Positions 1-6,004 are shown, counted from the stretch's first letter. The stretch is DNA of 6,783 nt from CBDTTM01 sp965363355 (GCA_965363355.1 CBDTTM010000136.1:1-6783); one strand, 5' to 3'. Program-made: numbers and translations. Notes: generated by a model not told the origin, from the sequence alone.

Positions 1-53
1 TTTTCTTGTGTCCTATCTATAGGTACCATTTTAGGTCTACGCTCTCTTTTTTG

Positions 54-686
54 TCATTCGACGGGTTTAGGGGCAGAAGAAGGAAATAGTAGGTTTTCAA
101 TATCTGCTTTTAAGATCGTCACAGCCGTCGATATATCATTTTTTTCAAGATAATCGACAAAGGCTAGATGCAAGTCCATTGTAACGGTGTGCTTTTTCTG
201 GACAAAGTAAATCGTTTGGATGTTGAGTGCATCTTCAAGCAGCTTATAAGCATAATGGTTGCCATAGAGGGAAAAAAGCTTTAAATGAAATTGGCAGTTG
301 TAATGCCAGTGCGTGACGAAATCATCTTCAGGGCAATTGGTGTAAGCTGCACATGCTGCCCGGAGTTCTGAAATCCAGTCCTTGTCGATGAATACACAAT
401 AGCTTTCCAAAAAGGATGATTCAAGAGCTGAACGAAATTTGACAATTTCGAGCAATTGCTGCTGGCTTGGCTCTAAAATCTTATAACCCTGCCGTGGAAT
501 GCTTGAGAGAAGCTGTGTTCCGGTCAATTGAGTAAGTGCTTCTCGAATCGGTGCGCGGCTGACATCATATTTTTCCATTAAGAATTTTTCTGTCAAAATG
601 GTAGATGGCGGATAAAGGCCGTTAATGATATCAGAAAACAGGGCATCATATACTTGGTCTTTCAATGTGTTGCTTTTTTTTTCCAT
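54..686 (-). CDS. GntR-family transcriptional regulator, FCD (FadR-like) subfamily
   Basis: This is a 210-residue DNA-binding regulator. Residues about 8-70 form a winged helix-turn-helix of the GntR type: the recognition-helix segment VSRAPIREAL (42-51) and the wing segment PRQGYKI (64-70) are textbook. Residues about 78-200 look like the all-helical FCD effector-binding domain. In metal-binding FCD proteins an Asp and three His hold a metal. Here FH (133-134) and H173 fit two His positions, but the usual Asp appears as N130 and the last His as D195, so the metal site may be altered or lost (inference from motif memory, no alignment run). The start at 686 is supported by an AGGAG site on the same strand at 695-699. 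The gene is divergent from the ATC hydrolase/cysteine desulfidase cluster, which suggests that it controls that cluster and itself in response to a small acid or amino acid ligand. Family assignment is firm; the ligand is unknown. Confidence 0.93.
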   Translation of the reverse strand: MEKKSNTLKDQVYDALFSDIINGLYPPSTILTEKFLMEKYDVSRAPIREALTQLTGTQLLSSIPRQGYKILEPSQQQLLEIVKFRSALESSFLESYCVFIDKDWISELRAACAAYTNCPEDDFVTHWHYNCQFHLKLFSLYGNHYAYKLLEDALNIQTIYFVQKKHTVTMDLHLAFVDYLEKNDISTAVTILKADIENLLFPSSAPKPVE

Positions 687-720
687 GGGAAAATCTCCTC
701 GTATTATCGTCTAACCTATA

Positions 721-749
721 ACTATAGCGAAAAAAAACCATGCAGTCAA
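721..749 (-). promoter_or_regulatory. Putative sigma-A promoter of the GntR regulator
   Basis: Reading the minus strand, TTGACT (749-744) is followed after 17 bases by TATAGT (726-721). This lies about 35 bases upstream of the regulator's start codon. Both boxes are close to the sigma-A consensus with ideal spacing. The -10 box overlaps a small inverted repeat, CTATA-AC-TATAG (716-727), which could serve autoregulation. Confidence 0.65.
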
Positions 750-877
750 TATAAAAAAGTCTGTGCGAGGAAGAATGCGAGGACAGGGCTCTGGTCATAT
801 CAGAAAAATGAAGAAAATTGAGAAAAATGCTGAACGATTGTAATATTTTTTGTGATGAAGGCATAAAATATAATAAT

Positions 878-889
878 ATTGTATACAAT
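878..889. promoter_or_regulatory. Perfect palindrome ATTGTATACAAT, candidate GntR/FCD operator
   Basis: ATTGTATACAAT is a 12-base perfect inverted repeat. Its GT..AC core is the pattern typical of operators bound by FCD-type GntR dimers (established for the family in general). It sits 12 bases upstream of the -35 box of the best plus-strand promoter (902-930), in the spacer shared with the divergent GntR gene. Binding by the neighbouring regulator is inference. Confidence 0.55.
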
Positions 890-901
890 TGTTCAGAATT
901 A

Positions 902-930
902 TTGCAGAATAGACTGAAACGTGATATGAT
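902..930 (+). promoter_or_regulatory. Putative promoter of the ATC hydrolase/cysteine desulfidase cluster
   Basis: TTGCAG (902-907) and TATGAT (925-930) are separated by 17 bases, and TGA directly before the -10 box gives an extended -10 element. Predicted transcription would begin near 937, just before the palindrome at 941-956. Two other -10-like boxes, TATAAT at 954-959 and at 1002-1007, lack good -35 partners but cannot be excluded. Confidence 0.5.
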
Positions 931-940
931 TAGAAACATA

Positions 941-956
941 ATAAATCATGATTTAT
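941..956. promoter_or_regulatory. Perfect 16-base palindrome ATAAATCATGATTTAT, candidate operator
   Basis: The two 8-base arms are fully complementary. The site lies immediately downstream of the predicted transcription start of the plus-strand operon and overlaps an alternative TATAAT box (954-959). That position would suit repression. It differs in sequence from the palindrome at 878-889, so it may be bound by a different protein. Confidence 0.45.
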
Positions 957-1042
957 AATTAAAAAAGGAGGGAAAAATCTTTATTTGTTCATTATTTAGT
1001 GTATAATAGTAATCATATCACTAAGGCGAAGGAGACTAAAAA

Positions 1043-1549
1043 ATGATTGATAATAAAATTACAATTAAGGACGATGCCGTAGTCGATATCCAACGTGGAG
1101 CGATTGGACACCGTGCAGCTTGGACGGGACTTACTTATCTTAAGGCAAAAGCAGCTGGACAAGCGGATTTGGCGGAAGGGTTCATTCGTGAAGCGATTGT
1201 GGAAACTGGTAGGATCCAGGGATTAGAAATAAAAAAACAATGTGAAAATCCGCAGAGCGTAAGTTCTTTTGCAGACACATTTTTGACACCTAATGTGGTA
1301 AAAACATTTGAGGTGGAATTTAAAGTTAAGAATGAAAATCGTATGGATATGGCATTTCATCACTGTCCGCTCTTAAAATCTTGGCAGGATTTGGGCTTTG
1401 ATGATGAAACTTGCGAAAAATTATGTGATATGGCAATGGATGGCGATCGTAATATTGCTAAGGCTATGGGGTTTGAGTTTCATTTGGGTGATACGATAGC
1501 TGGCGGTTGTAAAACCTGTGAGATATCATTTTTTAAAGCAGGTAAATGA
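1043..1549 (+). CDS. L-2-amino-thiazoline-4-carboxylic acid (ATC) hydrolase family protein
   Basis: This 168-residue soluble protein resembles the ATC hydrolase family. The best-known member (AtcB of Pseudomonas) opens the thiazoline ring of L-ATC to give N-carbamoyl-L-cysteine, an intermediate on the way to cysteine. Visible family-like marks are HHCP (106-109), the Cys pair C124/C128 in ETCEKLCDM, the Asp pair D133/D135, and the C-terminal GDTIAGGCKTCEISF (149-163) with C156 and C159. The start codon has AAGGAG (1029-1034) 8 bases upstream. The gene is first in the cluster and is followed after 30 bases by a cysteine desulfidase gene. This supports a role in sulfur amino acid metabolism, although no carbamoyl-cysteine hydrolase for the next step is present here. 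The family call comes from motif recognition; the true substrate may differ from ATC. Confidence 0.72.
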   Translation: MIDNKITIKDDAVVDIQRGAIGHRAAWTGLTYLKAKAAGQADLAEGFIREAIVETGRIQGLEIKKQCENPQSVSSFADTFLTPNVVKTFEVEFKVKNENRMDMAFHHCPLLKSWQDLGFDDETCEKLCDMAMDGDRNIAKAMGFEFHLGDTIAGGCKTCEISFFKAGK

Positions 1550-1579
1550 TATCTGCGGTTTCAAAAAGGAGAAAGTTTT

Positions 1580-2845
1580 ATGGAAAAGAAGCAATATGAA
1601 AATTACATCAAAATATTAAAGGGTGAATTGATTCCCGCTATGGGATGTACGGAACCGATTGCCATTGCTTTTGCTGCTGCTAAGGCGAGGAAAGTACTTG
1701 GGCAGATGCCTGATAAAATGGTGATCCGTTGCAGTGGAAACATCATAAAAAACGTAAAAGGTGTCGTTGTGCCAAATTCCGGTGGACAAAAAGGCGTTGA
1801 GGCAGCGGCTGTATTGGGTGTTGTTGCCGGCAACCCCGATCTTGAACTCGAGGTTATCAGTCAAGTGCAGGCAGCTGATATTGAGAAGGCAAAAGTTTTG
1901 TGCCAAACAGGTATTTGTCGCTGCGAACTTGAAGCCGACCGCGATAATCTTTTTATTCGGGCAGAACTTAGCTGCAAGGAAAATCAAGCGGTTGTAGAGA
2001 TTCGGACAAAGCATAATCATATTGCACGGATTGAAAAAAATGGAGAACTCCTCTTTGAACAGGCGGATATCGAGAAAAAAGAAACCGGGGATAAAACGCA
2101 GTTGAATCTCAAGGATATTCTAGATTTTGCCAATGAAGTCGATATCGCGGATATTGATGAAATCATTGGCAGGCAGATTACCTATAATTCGGCGATTGCT
2201 GAGGAAGGCTTAAAAAACAAATGGAGTGTACAAGTCGGTCAGACTTTGATGGATAGCGATACTGTGTCAGTTCGTGACCGAGCTCGTGCGGCGGCTGCTG
2301 CTGGGTCTGATGCACGAATGAACGGCTGTGCATTGCCCGTAGTAATCAATTCGGGCAGTGGCAACCAAGGAATTACTTGTACCATGCCGGTTGTTGTTTA
2401 CGCTAAGGAACTCAAAGCCGATCAGGAACGTTTATATCGGGCTTTGGTTTTGACAAATTTGGTGTCGCTGCATCAAAAACGCTATATCGGGAATCTTTCG
2501 GCTTACTGCGGAGCAGTTTCCGCCGGTGCGGCAGCTGCTTGCGGCATTGCTTATTTACATGGCGCTGATTACGATGTCATTGGAAAGACGCTCATCAATA
2601 CGCTGGGCAATGTCGGTGGAATTGTCTGTGATGGTGCGAAGGCTTCTTGTGCGGCGAAGATTTCGACGGCGGTAGATGCTGGGATCATGGGCTATGAAAT
2701 GGCGAAGCGGAATTTGGTATTCCCGTTTGGTGAAGGCCTTGTTGAAAAAGATTATGAAACGACCATTCAAAATATTGGCAGAGTGGGCAGAGACGGGATG
2801 AAATCTACGGATGTGGAAGTGCTCAATATTATGATTGGAAAATAA
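1580..2845 (+). CDS. cyuA: L-cysteine desulfidase (CyuA/UPF0597 family), iron-sulfur enzyme
   Basis: The 421-residue protein should cleave L-cysteine to pyruvate, ammonia and sulfide in the cytoplasm using a [4Fe-4S] cluster. The family mark MGCTEP is at 21-26 (C23). Further conserved-looking segments are NSGSGNQG (257-264), YCGAVSAG (309-316) and GGIVCDGAKASC (346-357). C23, C310 and C350 match, in order and in the 40-residue spacing of the last two, the three cysteines I recall as cluster ligands in the Methanocaldococcus jannaschii enzyme. The catalytic core is related to the alpha part of anaerobic L-serine dehydratases, so serine activity is an alternative. The length is normal and the frame intact. 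The start has AAGGAG (1566-1571) 8 bases upstream and lies 30 bases after the ATC hydrolase gene, so the two are almost certainly cotranscribed. A transporter gene follows. Confidence 0.9.
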   Translation: MEKKQYENYIKILKGELIPAMGCTEPIAIAFAAAKARKVLGQMPDKMVIRCSGNIIKNVKGVVVPNSGGQKGVEAAAVLGVVAGNPDLELEVISQVQAADIEKAKVLCQTGICRCELEADRDNLFIRAELSCKENQAVVEIRTKHNHIARIEKNGELLFEQADIEKKETGDKTQLNLKDILDFANEVDIADIDEIIGRQITYNSAIAEEGLKNKWSVQVGQTLMDSDTVSVRDRARAAAAAGSDARMNGCALPVVINSGSGNQGITCTMPVVVYAKELKADQERLYRALVLTNLVSLHQKRYIGNLSAYCGAVSAGAAAACGIAYLHGADYDVIGKTLINTLGNVGGIVCDGAKASCAAKISTAVDAGIMGYEMAKRNLVFPFGEGLVEKDYETTIQNIGRVGRDGMKSTDVEVLNIMIGK

Positions 2846-3052
2846 GACTGGTTGAAATCCTGATTTTAAGTTCGCGTCCATAGAAGTGGCCGCTGGTCTT
2901 TGCAAAAAAATTGAATAGAAGTCTTCAATGATGAAGCCGCTGGGATTCCGTTCGCGTTATGGAGGAGCGAAATCTTGGCGGCTGTTTTCAAGCATAAAAG
3001 AAAGAAAATTCGAAAAATAAAAAACACGATAAGAGAATGGGGAGTGTTGAAT
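2846..3052 (+). other. Spacer with short direct repeats ahead of the transporter gene
   Basis: No terminator is visible between the desulfidase and transporter genes, so read-through is likely. The spacer contains three short repeated words in two copies each: GTTCGCGT (2870-2877, 2950-2957), GCCGCTGG (2889-2896, 2936-2943) and TAGAAGT (2881-2887, 2916-2922). It also holds a strong GGAGGAG site (2961-2967) placed 7 bases before an in-frame TTG at 2975. The repeats could be a remnant duplication or part of a folded leader; I cannot match them to a known riboswitch. Confidence 0.35.
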
Positions 3053-4144
3053 ATGGATGATGGATCGATTCGACTGAAAAAAGTCGTGCTTTTAGCGGGA
3101 GCTTTGTGTGCGTATTGGATTGGTTCTGGTTTTGCAACCGGACAGGAAGTATTGCAGTTCTTTACGACCAGCGGAACGAATGGCATTATTGCCGCGTTGA
3201 TTTTTTTGATTTTGATGAGCGTACTAAGCTATATTTTATATGGAGTTGGGCAAAAGAAGAAATTTGCGAATCCGTATGATGTTTTTGCTTATTACTGTGG
3301 AGATTTTCTAGGATCAATTTATGTTTGGTACAATGTTCTGCTCGTATATGGTATCTTTGTCGTAATGCTCGCGGGTGGAGGTGCTACTATCCAGCAATAT
3401 TATGGCATTCCGACTTATGTGGGTACAGGTGCAATTGCGTTGCTGGCATTGGGGACGACTTTGCTCGGGGTGGAACGGCTTATTGAAATCATAGGGGTCA
3501 TTGGCCCGATAAAAATCGTATTTGTCGCTATTGTAGGCGTAGCGGGAATTGTTACGTTGCTTGGTGAACCGAAGCTTTTGAGCGAAGCCAGCGAGGCTAT
3601 GCCGACGCTTGGATTTCAGGCAGCTTCGTCGAACTGGGCCTGGTCAGGTGCTTTATATGCATTTTTAGCACTTATGGTCAGCATTCCGTTCCAGGTCGAT
3701 TGCGGGGCTTCGGCCAACAGTGTCAAGGAGGCTCGTGCTGCTGCTTTGACGGGGACTGTGGCATTTACGGTGGCGATTATTTCTTTGGTTATAGGAGAAC
3801 TTGTCTATTATAAGTTGATTGCGGGGCAACAGGTGCCGACATTGGCGATTGCGAACCAGATATCGCCGTTTTTGGGGCTCGTGTTTTCCGTATTGATCGT
3901 CGTTTCGATATACTCGGCAGTGGCTTCCTTTCTCTTGATGACAGTGCGAAAATTTGCTCCGGATAAAACGCTTAAATTCAAGATCATTGCTACAGTGCTT
4001 ACCATAATAGGCATGTTCTTTGGCGGAATAATTCCTTTTGATAAATTGGTGAACATTTTGTATCCGATTGCGGGATATTCGGCAATTGTCTTTGCTTGTT
4101 TCATGTTGTATAAAGAATGTAAGGGTGAATCGGCAGAAAAATAA
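3053..4144 (+). CDS. YkvI-like membrane transporter, probable amino acid carrier (LeuT-fold/APC type)
   Basis: The 363-residue protein is strongly hydrophobic with about ten membrane helices (roughly residues 10-33, 44-67, 86-112, 122-142, 147-171, 196-216, 231-255, 271-297, 308-327, 333-354). The first helix contains IGSGFATGQE (23-32), the glycine-rich break typical of substrate-binding helix 1 in LeuT-fold carriers and of YkvI-like proteins. It lies downstream of cyuA without a terminator between them, so it probably imports cysteine or a related compound, or exports a product. E. coli pairs CyuA with CyuP, an HAAAP-family carrier; this one does not look like that family. I chose ATG 3053, with GGGGAG (3039-3044) 8 bases upstream, because the family begins close to helix 1. 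A TTG at 2975 with a better GGAGGAG site would add 26 very basic residues and remains a real alternative. Confidence 0.78.
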   Translation: MDDGSIRLKKVVLLAGALCAYWIGSGFATGQEVLQFFTTSGTNGIIAALIFLILMSVLSYILYGVGQKKKFANPYDVFAYYCGDFLGSIYVWYNVLLVYGIFVVMLAGGGATIQQYYGIPTYVGTGAIALLALGTTLLGVERLIEIIGVIGPIKIVFVAIVGVAGIVTLLGEPKLLSEASEAMPTLGFQAASSNWAWSGALYAFLALMVSIPFQVDCGASANSVKEARAAALTGTVAFTVAIISLVIGELVYYKLIAGQQVPTLAIANQISPFLGLVFSVLIVVSIYSAVASFLLMTVRKFAPDKTLKFKIIATVLTIIGMFFGGIIPFDKLVNILYPIAGYSAIVFACFMLYKECKGESAEK

Positions 4145-4162
4145 TCAGTGAGATTTATGAAT

Positions 4163-4198
4163 GGGGGAGTTTCCTTGGTGGAGACTCCTCTATTTTTA
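4163..4198 (+). terminator. Intrinsic terminator of the cysteine catabolism cluster
   Basis: GGGGAGTTTCC (4164-4174) pairs with GGAGACTCCTC (4180-4190) in an 11-base-pair stem including two G-U pairs. The loop is TTGGT and TATTTTTA follows. It begins 19 bases after the transporter stop codon. Confidence 0.9.
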
Positions 4199-4222
4199 CG
4201 CCTTAGAGAAATTTCGGTCAGC

Positions 4223-4251
4223 TTGCTTAAAAAAGTTCTAATCGCTATAAT
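4223..4251 (+). promoter_or_regulatory. Putative sigma-A promoter of the ECF S-component gene
   Basis: A consensus TATAAT (4246-4251) lies 17 bases after TTGCTT (4223-4228), which matches the -35 consensus only in TTG. Its position just after the upstream terminator indicates an independent transcription unit. The leader of about 60 bases contains a short inverted repeat, GCTCA/TGAGC, at about 4270-4289, too small to call a riboswitch. Confidence 0.6.
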
Positions 4252-4319
4252 TATTTAATTAAGAGGCTGGCTCAACATTTTTGATGAGCGGTTATATTTT
4301 ATAGAAATGGGGAATTTTG

Positions 4320-4844
4320 ATGGCAGGTAAACGAAAGTTAGGGCTGCGTGATATGATAAGAATCGGTGTTTTGGCGGCGGTGTGCGTAGTGGCGACCTCG
4401 ATAAAGATTCCATTGCCGACTGGTGGCATGGTGCATCTGGGTACGGCGGCAGTGTTTTTGATGGGATCTTTATTTGGGGGCGTCTATGCTGCTTGGGCAG
4501 CAGCGATCGGAGCGGCATTTTTTGATTTGCTCCTGGGTTTTTCACCTTATACCGTTTGGTCGTTTTTCATCAAAGGGGCTGCGGGCTTTGTCACGGGCTT
4601 TGTTGCAAGCGGACTTTGGCCGGAGAGCGAGGCGGGCGGGCGCTGGTTCAGCCGGGCTTTGCTGGCTATGGTTTTAGGGGCTATGTGTAATTTGGTCGGT
4701 TACGTTCTTGCTTGGTGGGCAGTGATTGGGAGCTTTGCCGTCGCGATCGGCAATGCGCCTAGTTCGCTTTTGACATCGGGGATTGGTTTGGTTCTAGCAC
4801 TTTTGGTTTTGCCAAAATTGAGGAAAATCACGAGGAAAAAGTGA
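4320..4844 (+). CDS. ECF transporter S component, substrate unknown
   Basis: This 174-residue integral membrane protein has five to six hydrophobic helices (about 11-30, 39-59, 60-73, 78-98, 112-134, 148-168) and a basic C-terminal tail. The segment PLPTGGMVHLGTAAVFLMGS (31-50) followed by LFGG (51-54), then FFDLLLGFSPYTVWSFFIKG (67-86), has the pattern of ECF substrate-capture (S) subunits of the riboflavin-transporter-like families. These deliver vitamins or precursors through a shared EcfAA'T module. It does not resemble BioY. No EcfT or ATPase gene is nearby, so it probably uses a shared module encoded elsewhere. The start is ATG 4320, preceded by GGGGA (4309-4313) at 6 bases; a TTG directly before it (4317) is less likely. 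It has its own promoter and sits between a terminator and the paralog cluster. Specificity cannot be read from the sequence. Confidence 0.82.
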   Translation: MAGKRKLGLRDMIRIGVLAAVCVVATSIKIPLPTGGMVHLGTAAVFLMGSLFGGVYAAWAAAIGAAFFDLLLGFSPYTVWSFFIKGAAGFVTGFVASGLWPESEAGGRWFSRALLAMVLGAMCNLVGYVLAWWAVIGSFAVAIGNAPSSLLTSGIGLVLALLVLPKLRKITRKK

Positions 4845-4884
4845 GACTGAAAAATGTATGGCTGCAAGTAGAGCGTCGCAGACT

Positions 4885-4912
4885 TAACTTTTTTATTGAT
4901 TCTACGATATAA
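4885..4912 (+). promoter_or_regulatory. Putative promoter of small paralogs 1 and 2, sigma-28-like
   Basis: TAAC (4885-4888), 14 bases, then TACGATAT (4903-4910) and AA resembles the motility sigma factor pattern TAAA-N15-GCCGATAT. The same arrangement precedes paralog 3. An alternative sigma-A reading is TTAACT (4884-4889), 18 bases, TATAAG (4908-4913). Downstream are a second ATATAAGTAA copy (4945-4954; the first is 4907-4916) and a small inverted repeat TGCAC-GATT-GTGCA (4931-4944), which may be a regulatory site in the 5' leader. Confidence 0.45.
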
Positions 4913-4971
4913 GTAAGTGTGATGAAACAATGCACGATTGTGCAATATAAGTAAAGGAAAGAGGGGAATTT

Positions 4972-5418
4972 ATGTCAATAAACTCCATCAAAGACACAGC
5001 TTCGAGTTGGACAAGCCTTGCGAGCCAGAATGTTACGGCAAAGAATTCGGCGGCGGGATCTTCAAATGACAGCACAGTGGAGGCATTTTCTCAAGCGGTA
5101 GATCAACTTAAATCCGGGGCTCCGGCTGTATCTGCTTCCAGCAGCGATAGCAATTCAAAAAATAGCGATACTTCGTCGGGTGGCGGCAGCGGTGATAGCG
5201 GTTCGAAAGATACGACTACAGTCACGAGAACCAATGCGGATGGTTCTACGGTGATCATTGTGATGCAGGGCGATACGGTGATTTCAGAGCGCAAAGTCAG
5301 TGCAGAAGGAAATTCGGCGGATAAAAACCCGAAGGTAGCTGCAATGAATTCCAAACTCGATCAATTCAATGCGACAGCGCAGGCTCCGGCAGGAATCTTG
5401 TTTAGCGCAGATACCTAA
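4972..5418 (+). CDS. Small paralog 1: uncharacterised Ser/Asp-rich protein with DGS...VISERK core
   Basis: I do not recognise an established function for this 148-residue protein. It has no signal peptide or membrane helix. Residues 1-50 carry a segment with a Trp (SSWTSLA, 11-17) and EAFSQAVDQLKSG (37-49). Residues 53-80 are a Ser/Gly/Asp/Asn linker that looks disordered. The core at 83-110 reads TVTRTNADGSTVIIVMQGD then TVISERKVS, probably a small beta meander with turns at NADGS and QGD. KLDQ (128-131) and the terminal FN.T....GILF (132-144) are shared with paralog 3. The start is supported by GAGGGG (4961-4966). Paralog 2 follows after 38 bases, so they form one operon. The composition suits an exported or surface-appendage-associated protein, but that is inference. 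Confidence 0.85.
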   Translation: MSINSIKDTASSWTSLASQNVTAKNSAAGSSNDSTVEAFSQAVDQLKSGAPAVSASSSDSNSKNSDTSSGGGSGDSGSKDTTTVTRTNADGSTVIIVMQGDTVISERKVSAEGNSADKNPKVAAMNSKLDQFNATAQAPAGILFSADT

Positions 5419-5456
5419 ATGCTGTTTTGCCTGTGAGGTAAAGAGGGGGCGAGAAT

Positions 5457-5876
5457 ATGGTAAATTCAGTGGACTCGTTGTGGTCTGCAACGGCAGGAAG
5501 TCAAGCGGTGACGAAGAAAAAGAGCGCAACGCAGCTTTCTTTTTCCAAGGTGCTCAATGACATGAAAATGGGGAAAATCGATACGAGCGATATTCCCGAA
5601 GATCAGAAAACATTGTCGGTTGTGACACGGACGATGAGTGATGGATCGACTGTAGTGATAGTAATGGTTGGGGATAAAATCGTTTCAGAACGTAAATTTG
5701 GCGGTAGTGCTAAGCCGCAGAAGGACCCAACTCTTGTGGATACACACACAGAAATTATTGGTAAGTTAGATCAGAAAAACAACAACAGTGACCAGCTTGC
5801 TGCAGACGGAACTTCTACAGATAATGGTGGGGTTTCGAGTTTGGGCGGATCGGATTTATATGTCAACATACGCTGA
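5457..5876 (+). CDS. Small paralog 2: uncharacterised protein with DGS...VSERK core
   Basis: This 139-residue protein of unknown function is homologous to its neighbours. The N-terminus contains SVDSLWSA (4-11) and a helix-like SFSKVLNDMKMGK (28-40), matching in pattern the Trp segment and F...L element of the other two. The core at 54-81 reads SVVTRTMSDGSTVVIVMVGD then KIVSERKF. KLDQ (103-106) is conserved. The C-terminus ends GGSDLYVNIR, only distantly like the G..LF ending of the paralogs. It lacks the long Ser/Gly linker of paralog 1 and is more charged, with a KKK run at 20-22. No signal peptide or membrane helix is visible. GAGGGGG (5443-5449) lies 7 bases before the ATG. It is cotranscribed with paralog 1 and followed by a conserved noncoding block and a terminator. 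Confidence 0.85.
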   Translation: MVNSVDSLWSATAGSQAVTKKKSATQLSFSKVLNDMKMGKIDTSDIPEDQKTLSVVTRTMSDGSTVVIVMVGDKIVSERKFGGSAKPQKDPTLVDTHTEIIGKLDQKNNNSDQLAADGTSTDNGGVSSLGGSDLYVNIR

Positions 5877-5891
5877 TATTGTTGGCAGCTG

Positions 5892-5926
5892 ACGTAAGGA
5901 TGCGTGAATAAAAATGGACTTTTTCA
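5892..5926 (+). repeat. Conserved noncoding 3' block, copy 1
   Basis: ACGTAAGGATGCGTGA (5892-5907) is identical to 6684-6699, and AAAATGGA (5911-5918) is identical to 6704-6711. The weaker similarity between and after them covers about 35 bases in all. Each copy lies after a paralog stop codon and just before an intrinsic terminator. Only three or four codons could be read from its ATG here, so it is not a shared small gene. Confidence 0.8.
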
Positions 5927-5928
5927 GT

Positions 5929-5976
5929 AAATAGCCGTGCTGCTTGGATGCAGCAACGGCTATTTTTAATATTTTT
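5929..5976 (+). terminator. Intrinsic terminator after paralogs 1 and 2
   Basis: AAATAGCCGTGCTGC (5929-5943) pairs with GCAGCAACGGCTATTT (5950-5965) with one bulged base and a TTGGAT loop. The T-rich tail continues to about 5976. The upstream A-run could make it act in part in the other direction as well. Confidence 0.92.
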
Positions 5977-6004
5977 CCAGATGGGTAATTCAACCTTATT
6001 TATT

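Larger units (their letters stand above)
687..1042. other. Divergent intergenic control region (356 bases, no gene)
   Basis: The region separates the minus-strand GntR gene from the plus-strand catabolic cluster. It is AT-rich and contains a promoter for each direction, two perfect palindromes (878-889 and 941-956), an 8-base direct repeat TGCGAGGA (764-771 and 776-783), and an unused Shine-Dalgarno-like GGAGGG (967-972). A 97-codon minus-strand reading frame crosses it but overlaps the regulator's N-terminus and has no recognisable content, so I see no gene here. Confidence 0.7.

Noticed and set aside
646..939. 97-codon minus-strand reading frame in the divergent spacer
   Set aside because: It overlaps the regulator's start and promoter, runs through both the plus-strand promoter region and AT-rich DNA, and its residues look like random AT-rich translation.
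1616..2020. Minus-strand and alternative plus-strand frames (also 1603-1833, 1761-1997, 2555-2905) inside cyuA
   Set aside because: They are shadows of a well-supported enzyme gene, with no recognisable domains.
2959..2997. Possible 12-codon leader peptide MEERNLGGCFQA before the transporter
   Set aside because: It has no ribosome binding site of its own, and the only strong site lies inside it. A single Cys codon is not enough to argue for attenuation.
4252..4319. Riboswitch in the leader of the ECF S-component gene
   Set aside because: The leader is only about 60 bases with one 5-base-pair inverted repeat. No conserved riboswitch pattern that I know is present.
4320..4844. Assignment of the S component as the biotin transporter BioY
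   Set aside because: The BioY signature around its first extracellular loop is not present; the PTGGMVHLGTAA segment fits other S-component groups.
4845..4900. Possible terminator after the ECF S-component gene
   Set aside because: Only a 4-5 base-pair stem (CTGC/GCAG) with a 12-base loop precedes the T-run at 4889-4894; too weak to annotate, so some read-through into the paralog genes is possible.
5369..5560. Out-of-frame plus-strand readings 5369-5560, 6285-6500 and 4474-4677
   Set aside because: They overlap well-supported genes in other frames, lack proper starts and show no family features.
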